A stretch of DNA of 64,000 nt. It comes from Neocallimastix lanati (nom. inval.) (taxonomy: Eukaryota > Neocallimastigomycota > Neocallimastigomycetes > Neocallimastigales > Neocallimastigaceae). This document shows, piece by piece, positions 51,105 through 60,900 of the stretch. The translations under genes were made by a program, and so were the position numbers. Numbering within the stretch: position 1 is the stretch's first letter; each line of letters begins with the position of its first letter. The notes below the pieces were generated by a model. It was not told the DNA's origin. It was given only the letters and a program-made list of their open reading frames with translations, and did not search any database. The DNA is taken from the NCBI GenBank assembly GCA_016946835.1, contig JACVTC010000188.1, positions 62,001 to 126,000 on the forward strand, written 5' to 3'.

Positions 51105-53105
51105 GATGTTATAATTGATAATAATATTAATTCAAATTTAAATAATATTGAAAAAAATAATAATGATATCTCTAATAATAAAATAAATAATCCTAAAATA
51201 ATTACTGAACAAATAAATAAGATTGAAAATAAAAATAACGAAATCATTTATAAAAAAATAAATAATTCTAAAATAAATACTGAAAATATTAATAATGATA
51301 TGTCAAAATTAAATTCTCATAATTCACTTAAAAATGTTTCAGAAAGAAATTTTAATGATGAAATAAATGAACCTTCTAAATTACTTAAAGCTAAAATAAA
51401 TGATAAAGAATATAAAAATAAATTACACAATATTAATACTTATTTAATACCAGCACTTTTAGTCATAACAAATGAAGTAATAGACAATAAAGATAACGTA
51501 CCCATTAACGATACTAAGACAAAATTTGAGATGATTTATTCTATTATTAATAAACTACCAGAACATCTAAAATCAAGTGTTGAAAATTTATTTTTAGAAT
51601 ACATTAGTGTACTAGCGTTAAAAACTGATGATTTGGGATCCTCAAAATTATATCCTCACAGAATAAATTTAATTCCTGGAACAGAACCCATAAAACAACG
51701 CGTATATCGTGTTTCAAAAGTACAAGCTGACGCATTAAAAAGAGAATTAATTAAATTAATTAATAATAAATTAATAGTACCTTCTAGTTCTCCGTGGTCT
51801 TCCCCTGTTGTACTTGTTCCGAAGAAAAATGGACAAGTTAGAATGTGTGTTGATTATAGGAAGATTAATAACTGTACTTTAAAGGATGCATATGCTCTTC
51901 CTCTTATTGATGACATACTTTATTATATCAGTGGTGATACCACAATATTATCTACGATTGACTTATTTTCAGGATATCATCAAATTCCGATGCATCCTGA
52001 TGATAAAGATATTACTTATTTTACTACTTTGTATGGCAATTTTAATTTTGAAATCATGCCGTTTGGTCTTTGTAATGCTCCCGCAACCTTCCAAAGGGAG
52101 ATGAATAGAATTTTCTTTGATCTAATTGGTGTATGTGTTTTTATCTATATTGATGATTTAGTTATTTATTCTAGTTCGTTGGAACAACACGTAAAAGACA
52201 TTGAAAAAGTATTCCAAATTCTTAATAATAATGGACTCAAAGTCAATTTCGAAAAATGCCTCTTCTTTCAAGAAGTCGATTTATTAGGTCACACACTATC
52301 AACTAAAGGTATTAAACCTATGATTTCTAAAATTGAAATAATTACTAATTGGTTACCTCCTACTAATATTAAACAATTACGTTCATTCCTTGGAGCAATT
52401 GGGTACTACCGGAAATTTATTAGTAATTTTGCTCAAATTGCTAAACCCTTATATGAACTAACTAAGAAAGATACTCCTTTTATTTGGTCTACTAAATGTA
52501 ATATAGCCTTTGAATATTTAAAAACTCAACTAGTTAAAGCTCCAATTTTATCACCTCCTAATTTTAATAAGCCATTTATAATTCGTACTGATGCATCAAA
52601 AGCGGGTATTGGAGGAGTACTTTTACAACTTGATGATAATAACATTGAAAAACCCTTATATTATGAAAGTAGAACTCTATCTAACGCTGAAAACAACTAT
52701 AGTATAACAGAACTTGAAGGTCTAGCTGCTTTCTATTGTGTAAAAAAATTTAAACCTTTTCTTACAGGCAATAGTTTTAAAACTATTCTTTTTACTGACC
52801 ACAAACCATTAGTTTATATTTTTAATAATAAGGAACCTACTTCCAGTCGCCATGTAAGATGGATAACAGAATTTAGTACTTTAAAAATTAATGTTAAATA
52901 TGAAGAAGGTAAGAAAAACGTAGTTGCTGATGCTTTATCTAGAATGTCTGTTAAAAAAGATTATAAAATTAATATCAATGACAATAAAAATTCTTTAAAT
53001 ATTAATAACAATTTTAAGGAGGGGGAGGGGTTATTTAATAACCAAAACAAAGAAACTAATAACGTTGGAAAATATAAAAATGATTTAAAGGAAATGTTAA
53101 TATAA
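51105..53105 (+). pseudogene. RE7 Pol: reverse transcriptase and RNase H
   Basis: RE7 pol resumes here after the solo LTR; the frame used by RT is open with a first ATG at 51300. RT shows PHRINLIPG, PWSSPVVLVPKKNG, MPFGLCNAPATFQ and YIDD (about residue 286 from 51300). RNase H shows RTDASKAG, E-L-E-G and TDHKPL. It ends after GKKNVVADALSRM with a stop at 53103-53105. All RT catalytic residues are present, but upstream lesions and insertions disconnect it from Gag. The RT belongs to the same family as RE9. Confidence 0.88.
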
Positions 53106-53553
53106 TGGAGATAATATTAAAGATAAAAGCAAAATTACAAATATTACAAATGAAAATAATAATAAAAATATTATTAATGAAAACATTAATAAATTCACTT
53201 TCAAAAATAATAAAAATAAATTTACTATTAAGGAAAATAACAATAAAGTCAAAAATAAAATTAATATTGAGGATAATGAAAATAAAAATAAAAATAAAAA
53301 TTTAAATAATGAAAATAAGGATGTCAATAAAAATCTAAATAATGAAGATAAAAATAATAATATTATTAATAGCGTTAATAATACAAGAATACTAAATGAA
53401 AAAATTGAAGAATATAAAATTTTAGAAAATAATAATAAAGATAAAAAAGAAGAAATTAATAATATATTTATTAATATTAATGATCCTTATAATAGTAATA
53501 ATAATATTAATAATAACAATAATAAAGTTGATGACAATAATAACAATAATGTT
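53106..53553 (+). other. RE7 Asn/Lys-rich linker between RNase H and integrase
   Basis: A-rich sequence encoding Asn- and Lys-rich low complexity in changing frames, with (AAT)n-like tracts near 53490-53555. RE9 has a much shorter linker at this point. It is the right-hand partner for a possible AAT-mediated deletion like that in RE3. Confidence 0.65.
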
Positions 53554-54736
53554 GTGGATAGTGGAAATTGTTTAAATAATTTTTTAGAAAATTATATTAA
53601 TCAAAAATTTGTTAAAATAGATAATATACTATATTATAAACAAAATAATATATTAAGGAAAGTTATCAACAATCAAGAAGAAAAATGGAAATTAATAAAT
53701 GCAGCTCATACTATAGGACATGAGGGCATTTATAAAACCTATCATAGGCTGAGAAGAGATTTTTACTGGAAGGGTATGATCAAAGATATCAAATTATTTA
53801 TTAAATGTTGTCATAATTGCCAAACTTGCAAACCTCAGCTAACGAATAGCTATCCTGAAGATTTGGCTACTCCACCTGGTCTATCATTTTCTAGAGTTGG
53901 ATTAGATTTAATTGGACCATTATACAGAACAAAGCGTGGAAACCGATATATAATAGTTTTAGTAGATTACCTAACCAAATGGGTAGAAGCGGAGCCATTA
54001 AAAAAAAACAGAATCAGAAGATGTTATAAGATTTCTCACTAATGTTTTTGCAAGACATGGAATTCCTGAATTATTAATAACAGATAATGGACCACAATTT
54101 GTAGCGGATAAAACCAAGGCTTTTTTAGATTTGAATGATGTTTATGTACATTATATTAGTACATATCATCCTGCGTCAAATGGTGAGGTAGAAAATCGTA
54201 ACCGGGAAATCTCTAAATACTTAAGGATTCTAGGAAGTAATGACAAGGAATGGGATGATCTTCTACCAAGTGCATTATGGGCACTTAGGACGTGTAGAAA
54301 TGATGTGACTAAGTATAGTAGTTTCGAATTACTATACGGTAGAAGAGACTTACAACCATTTGGACTTACTATTAATATGGATGAAAGACTTCCTGAGGAA
54401 ACTGAAGAAGAATATTATATCAGGAAATTCATAAATCATAATCAATGGATAAAGGAAGCAATAGAAAATATAGAAACAGCAAATAAATTGTGGAGTGATA
54501 GAAGGAAACAAATAAAACGACTCCGAAGTTCTTTTAGACCTGGAGATTTAGTATTAATCAGAAATTTTAATAGAAGAAAATTGGATCCATACTTTTTAGG
54601 ACCTTTAAAAATTGTGAAACAACAATTTAACACAGTCACTGTTTGTGATCCAATAACTAACGAAATAGCAGAAAGAAACATTCATTTAAAAAATGTTATT
54701 CCTTATATTACTAACTTTATTGAATTTAAAGATTAA
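53554..54736 (+). pseudogene. RE7 integrase, frameshifted
   Basis: HHCC finger (HTIGHEG to CHNCQ) and GLDLIG are in the first frame. At an A run (54000-54008) the frame shifts: the first frame stops at 54042, while the normal continuation (TDNGPQFV, NGEVENRN, the R-N-I-H-L-K-N-V-I-P-Y end) lies in the next frame to 54736. One extra A in the run would explain this. No true start lies inside; this is the end of Pol. All three catalytic residues survive across the two frames. Confidence 0.88.
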
Positions 54737-54756
54737 AGAAACAAAATTAATTTTTT

Positions 54757-54817
<61 letters not shown>

Positions 54818-55049
54818 GAGTAATATTATAAAAAATATATATATATTTTTTTTAAAAAAAAAAAAAAAAATATTATAAAAAATTTTTTAAAAAAAAAAAA
54901 AAAAAAAAAAATATTATAAAAAAATTTATAAAAAAAAAAAAAAAAAAATTTATAAAAAAAATTTTATTATAAATATTTAATAATATATATATTAACTTTG
55001 TTCCATTTTGACTTCAAGGGACGAAGTCATGTCTAAAGAAGGGGCGTTC
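54737..55049 (+). other. RE7 3' non-coding region, conserved hairpin, polypurine tract
   Basis: A runs and (AAT)n (54786-54818), then GACTTCAAGGGACGAAGTC (55010-55028), identical to RE3 and RE9, then AAAGAAGGGGCG next to the LTR. Confidence 0.8.
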
Positions 55050-55581
55050 TGATACGAGATATTTAATAAGAATGTAAAGTGATATAATTATTATTTTAAA
55101 TATTATTGTAAATAATTTTATTATTAATATTTTCTAAATAAGTTAAAATTAATATTTAATAAGATATAATATTATAAAATTATTTTATTATTTTATTATT
55201 AATATAAGTTTATTATAAAAATATATATAATATAATTAATTATGTAAAAGTACAAATTTTGAATAATAATAATATAGAGAATAATAAGATAAAAATTAGG
55301 AAGTTTTAATTAAAAAAAAAATGTTGTGTTTTTATTTTTATTGAAATGTATTAATTGAGAATGAATAATAGTGAATAATTATTTTAATAAATAAATATAA
55401 TAAAGTGAATAATTTTAATAAATAAACATAATAAAATGAACATTATATTCTAAAATAATAATTTGAGTGTATTATATAAATATATAATAATTATTATACT
55501 ATTTCATAAATACGATATTTCTTGATTAATTCCCTCTTGCTTTTCCCATATTTTATGATACTTTTTAAATTAATTGTATCA
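55050..55581 (+). repeat. RE7 3' LTR
   Basis: Same sequence as the 5' LTR apart from an A run. The eight bases after it (ACCATTTT) equal those after the 5' LTR, which may indicate recombination rather than a simple insertion. Confidence 0.94.
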
Positions 55582-55939
55582 ACCATTTTATTTATGTGAA
55601 TTCTTTTATTTATAAGTATATACTTATGATAAATTAATTCACATAAATAGCTATTTTTATATTTTATTTTAGTATATTTAAAAAGAGATATTATATATAT
55701 TTGAGATAATTAATTATAATATTTATATAAGAGAGTAATAATAATAATTGATGTAATAATTAATAATTAATAATAAATAAAGAGTACATTAAAAAGATAT
55801 ATTTATTACTTTATTTTGTATTATTGTATGTGTTATTTCTATTTAATATTAGAATATATTATTTTGTCATAATTCCTTATTGTCATTGCCCATAAATAAA
55901 TATTAATTTAGATACATAAAAAAAATATCGTATCAAATC
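55582..55939 (+). repeat. Possible truncated LTR remnant
   Basis: No coding region. The segment ends AAATATCGTATCA, like N-family LTR ends, just before RE9. It could be the 3' part of another LTR. The start is unclear. A hairpin near 55590-55650 (GTGAATT and AATTCAC) is visible. Confidence 0.35.
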
Positions 55940-56485
55940 TGATGCAGTATTTAAATAAAAAGAGAATATTATCAAGAAATAAAATTAAATATAATAAATA
56001 ATTAGTTAAATTATAAATGTATATTATAATAATAAATAGTAATATAAAAATTATTAAATTTATTTAATTAGTTAATAGCCAATAGGATTTAATTTATAGT
56101 AAATTAGAAATTAGAAATATAAAAGAAAAATTATTATAATTCTTTAAAGAAAAGGAGGTTTTTTTATTTGGGAAAAAATAGAGATAAATTGGTTAAAATA
56201 AATTTATTTGGGGAATATATTTATTTATCAAAAAATTTTAATAGTAATAAGTTAGTTAGAAATAAATAATTAATAAGATCTTTAATAACATTTTATTATA
56301 AAATTTGTATTACGACATAAATAATTTAAATAAATAAATAAAACGACAAAACTATAATTTTTTTTTATATTTTGTTTTAATATTAACGTGTATTGTAATT
56401 ATATATTTTTATATTAGAATATATTTTTATTTAATACAATCTTGCTAACCACAAAAACATTGATACTTATAAAAATAACGTATCA
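55940..56485 (+). repeat. RE9 5' LTR
   Basis: About 546 bp from TGATGC to GTATCA. The same start occurs at 63883. The ends resemble RE3 and RE7, but the interior differs. Confidence 0.93.
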
Positions 56486-56490
56486 AAATT

Positions 56491-56508
56491 TGGCGCCCAA
56501 CGTGGGGG
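56491..56508 (+). promoter_or_regulatory. RE9 primer binding site (tRNA-Lys type)
   Basis: TGGCGCCCAACGTGGGG matches, over 17 nt, the site complementary to the 3' end of tRNA-Lys known from several retroviruses and retrotransposons. It starts 5 nt after the LTR. Confidence 0.85.
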
Positions 56509-56649
56509 GAAAGCAAGATCAAATAAATTAATATGAAAATAATAAGAAAATTATAATTACAATATAATTATCATAATAGAATACTTTTTTTTTATATATA
56601 ATCTTTCATTTATTTTTCTTTTTTTTATCAAGTAATTATTTTTTTTACA

Positions 56650-57966
56650 ATGTTTGACGCTACTAAACTGCAAAGGAAGCTACCACATCTGGCTGATTAT
56701 GGAAAAGATGTAGACAGCTGGATGACCGACTTTGTTAAGATAATGGAGCTTTATGGTATAATGGAACCAAGGCGAATTTTTATTTGGGTAAAGGAAGCTG
56801 TGGAAGAAGATATTCAAGGAGCGTTACAATCATTGGTAGTCAGACGAGGGGATGAAATGAGATATCCCACATTTAAAGAAATTCAAAATACAATTGAAGA
56901 ACATTTGCACATTACAGAAAATGATAAATGTGCAGTTCTCAAAACAATACAAATAAATCAAGAAGAATCAATTAAAAAGTTTAATTACAGATATAAAAAA
57001 TTATATAATAAACTCAGTTTAGAATATAGAAGACTTATATCTGTAAAGGACTACACGAATGCTATTAGCTCCCGTGTATTTCCATGCTCAAGAGTTATGG
57101 TTGCAGAATGTGATACAATAAATGAGGCGTGCAAAATTGCAGAAGTAGCTGAGGAGACTGAAAAAGAAATAGCAAATATAAATCAAAGAAATGAAATTAA
57201 TAATATGAGGAATCATATTATGTTTACTCAGAATCAGCCGGATAATAGCTTACTAATGCGACATCCATTCTACGAAAACTTACAGTTAAATCAATTACCT
57301 ATGAACCATAATAATAATATATTCCAGGAAAGAAATAATTGGAATTCTAAATCTAGATTATGGAACAATAATAATAATTTCAGAAATTCAAATTATGTAT
57401 ATCACATGAGTAATCCATATAATAATCCAAATTATTACTTGAATAATAAAAATGATATTAATAAAATGAACAATGGAAATTTTACAAATCGTTATAATAG
57501 TAGATTTAATTATAATAAATTTTGGCACAGTAATAATATTAATCAATATATGAATAATAATAACAAATATAATATGAACAATATGAATAATAATCAGCCA
57601 TCCCATGAAATAAGAGACAATAAGATGAATCATTATTTAAACAATTTGAACAACAATATTAATATAACAAATAATGATAAAGAACATGACAACCAAATGT
57701 TTAACAATAATAAATTTAATACAAATAATATGATTCAATCCTTTAATTATCAAAATGGAAATAATCACAACAATGGGATAGAAAATAATAATGTCAGTAA
57801 TACATTAGTAACTAATAAAAACTCAATTAACAACAATAATAACAACCATGTGAATTGTTACCGTTGCACAATGAATGGACATAGAGCTTCAGAATGTCCT
57901 TATACATTTAAGCAATTGGCTGAATTGGAAGAAAAAGGATTGCTCAATAAACATTTAAACCAATAG
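56650..57966 (+). CDS. RE9 Gag
   Basis: A 438-residue Gag starting at the first ATG after the leader; the first residues (MFDATKLQRKLPHLADYGKD) parallel RE3 Gag. A capsid-like domain spans about residues 1-180, then an Asn-rich, Met-containing segment, then a CCHC knuckle (CYRCTMNGHRASEC, about residues 403-416) close to the end. The tail YTFKQLAELEEKGLLNKHLNQ carries the frameshift heptamer in its codons. Unlike RE3 the knuckle follows the Asn-rich segment. The frame is intact. Confidence 0.92.
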   Translation: MFDATKLQRKLPHLADYGKDVDSWMTDFVKIMELYGIMEPRRIFIWVKEAVEEDIQGALQSLVVRRGDEMRYPTFKEIQNTIEEHLHITENDKCAVLKTIQINQEESIKKFNYRYKKLYNKLSLEYRRLISVKDYTNAISSRVFPCSRVMVAECDTINEACKIAEVAEETEKEIANINQRNEINNMRNHIMFTQNQPDNSLLMRHPFYENLQLNQLPMNHNNNIFQERNNWNSKSRLWNNNNNFRNSNYVYHMSNPYNNPNYYLNNKNDINKMNNGNFTNRYNSRFNYNKFWHSNNINQYMNNNNKYNMNNMNNNQPSHEIRDNKMNHYLNNLNNNINITNNDKEHDNQMFNNNKFNTNNMIQSFNYQNGNNHNNGIENNNVSNTLVTNKNSINNNNNNHVNCYRCTMNGHRASECPYTFKQLAELEEKGLLNKHLNQ

Positions 57967-57986
57967 ATGGGAGAAGGACAACTTCC
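57954..57986 (+). promoter_or_regulatory. RE9 -1 frameshift site and stem-loop
   Basis: Gag codons CAT TTA AAC CAA TAG contain the heptamer T TTA AAC (57954-57960). After 8 nt comes GGGAG, an 8-nt loop and CTTCC (57982-57986). The -1 frame opens at 57951, just before the heptamer, and runs into pol without a stop. Confidence 0.82.
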
Positions 57987-60900
57987 ATTAACCAAACCAA
58001 TAAAATAATATTCAAAAATAATGACTCATATAATAATAATAATAAAACAATGTTCAAAAATAATGACTCATATAATAATAATAATAATAAAATAATGTTC
58101 AAAAATAACGACTCATATAATAATAATAATAATAATAATAATATAATGACAATGGTAGACGATCAAACAATATTACCTATAATTAATAATAATATTAAAG
58201 AAAAACAAAAATGTTATGACCTTAATATAAACAATAATAGTAACACTACACAAAATACATTAAATAGACCAATTGAAATTATAGCAGCCGCTACTCGAAA
58301 TTCAAGAAATAAATTAAACAAACATAATGAAAAGCCATACAATAGAAAGGAAGTGAGATTTAATTTAAAGGACAATCCAAAACCAATGCAAACGGCAGCT
58401 ATGAGTCATAATAATATTAATAATAATACTAGTGATAATAAAATTAGTACTAATAATAGTATTAATAATAATTATAATAATAATATTAATAATAAAAATA
58501 ATATCGATTATAGTAATACAAATGCTAATAATAATTATAATAATATTAATAATCATAAGAATAATAAGAATAATGAATATGAAAACAATAATAAGAATAA
58601 TAATAATAAAATTAATCATAATATAGACAATTATAACGATAATGCGAATAATGATAATAAAAATAATAATACTATAGATAATTATAATAGTAATAATGAT
58701 TTTAATGAAAATAAGGAAAATAATACTTACGACTATTTTAAAGAAAATACTGTCACCAATAATGATGATAATACTCATAACAATACAAGCAATACCCAAA
58801 GGGTTGAACGAGAAGATATAGAACCTAATGAAGATGTAATTATGATAGAAGAATCTGAAGATGATGAAGATAATGATGCTGATAAAGAAAATTATAACTC
58901 TAAAAATTATAATAATATTTTACCTGGTAGATCTAAGAATTTTAATAATATAATTAAGGAAAACCCGGATATGGCCTCTAATAGTGAAAATCGTAAAACA
59001 GAAAAACTAGAATATCTTGATCCTTCCTTTATAACAGAGAAAAATATTCGAAATGTTAAAGGTAAAAATAGGGAAGAAAAAATTAAAGATATAAAAAATA
59101 AAGCTAAGAAAATAAATACCGACATTGAGCAAAGTGAAACTTCTTTTAAGAAACCTGAAAAACACATCAAACTTATGGAAAAATTTGGTGATTATTATAT
59201 TCAAGATTTAATAAAAGAAATTGCATCAACTGATGTAATAACAAAATTAGTTTACCTTTTAGATCTTTTTCCAAAATTTCGTACAGAATTTTTAAAAGCT
59301 TTAAAATTAGCGCCTAAACAAACAATAACAAATGTGATACCGGTTATCACAAAACATAAAATAATTAAAGTTTGCGGTAAAGTAGAAAATAATGACTGTG
59401 AAATATTTTTAGATACATGTGCTAGTGTCAACTTTATCACACGTTCTGCTTTAAATAAATTAAAAATCAACAAACCTTCTATTGGTAGAATTTCTGAAAC
59501 AATATTTCAAGCGTACTCTAATTCTTCAACAGAGAGTGATATCTATGACTTACAGATTTCTATTGGTAGTAAAACTTTTAATGAATATTTCAGAGTAATA
59601 GAAAAGGATGATATTTTCGATATCTTAATTGGTGTTGATTCTCTAAAGAATAATAGATTTGATATTAAATTAGTAGATGATACTTTATATTATATTGATG
59701 AAAATAATAATTACATTAAACTAGCAGATCTATTTTATGATATCAATCTTAATAATACTTACGAGGATGATGAGGATATAGAAAAACATCAAAATACAAA
59801 ATTTGAACCTTTTTTATTAACAATTACAGTTACCAATGATAAAGAAATTACGAACAATAATGAATTACCTAACACGAAAGAACATTTAATTAACGAAATA
59901 ATATCTTCTGTTCCTAATAAATTTAAAAATAAAATTAGTAAATTATTTTTTAAATTTAAAAATGTAGTTGCAATTAAAACAGATGATTTAGGAAGGTCAA
60001 AATTATTACCTCACAGGATTGAATTAATTCCAAAATCTTCACCCATAAAGTTAAAAGCTTACCGTTTATCCAAAGCGCAAACAAAAGCTCTAAAGGAAAT
60101 TTTGATTAAGCTAATAGAAAACAAACTAATAGAGCCATCCTACTCTTCATGGGCATTTCCAGTAGTATTAGTTCCAAAGAAAAACGGCGACTGGAGAATG
60201 TGTGTCGACTTTAGGGCTTTAAACAATATAACTATTAAGGATTCCTATGCTTTGCCCTTAATTGATGACATATTAATGTTTATTGGAAAGAACGCTAAAA
60301 TACTCTCTACTATTGATCTTTTTTCTGGTTATCATCAGGTTCCAATGAATCCTGATGATAAAGATAAAACAACATTCACAACGATGTTTGGAAACTATAA
60401 ATTTTGTGTGATGCCGTTTGGGCTATGTAATGCACCGGCTACATTTCAACGTGAAATGAACCGGATTTTTTTTGACTTGATTGGAGTATGCTTATTTGTT
60501 TACATTGACGATTTAGTAATATTTTCTGACTCAATTGAATCACACATTACTCATCTTACTAAAGTATTCCAAATCCTAGCAGACAATGGTTTGAAAATAA
60601 ACTTAGAAAAATGTTCTTTTTTTAAAGAAGAAGTAGTCCTTCTTGGTCATGTATTATCCACAAAAGGTATTGCCCCGATTCCTGATAAGATTAAAGTTAT
60701 AATTAACTGGCTATCCCCTAAAAATATCACTCAACTTAAATCATTTTTGGGAGCTGTTGGTTATTATCGGAAATTTATTAAAAATTTTGCTCAGATTGCA
60801 AATCCTCTGTTTAACCTCTTAAAGAAAGATGTACCGTATGAATGGTCCGAAAAGTGCAACATAGCCTTTGAAAAATTAAAAATGTCACTAACGGTTGCCC

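Larger units (their letters stand above)
39140..55581 (+). mobile_element. RE7: N-family gypsy element carrying two nested insertions
   Basis: LTRs of about 533 bp lie at 39140-39672 and 55050-55581. The interior has gag, frameshift site, pol leader, protease, RT, RNase H and integrase, broken by RE8 (43421-50326) and a solo LTR (50365-51099). At least five small lesions disrupt the frames. A TSD was not found: left flank CAATC, right flank ACCAT. Confidence 0.92.

Noticed and set aside
54131-54736. Separate small gene downstream of the RE7 integrase
   Set aside because: It is the second half of the same integrase, displaced by an A-run frameshift; its apparent start is a TTG.
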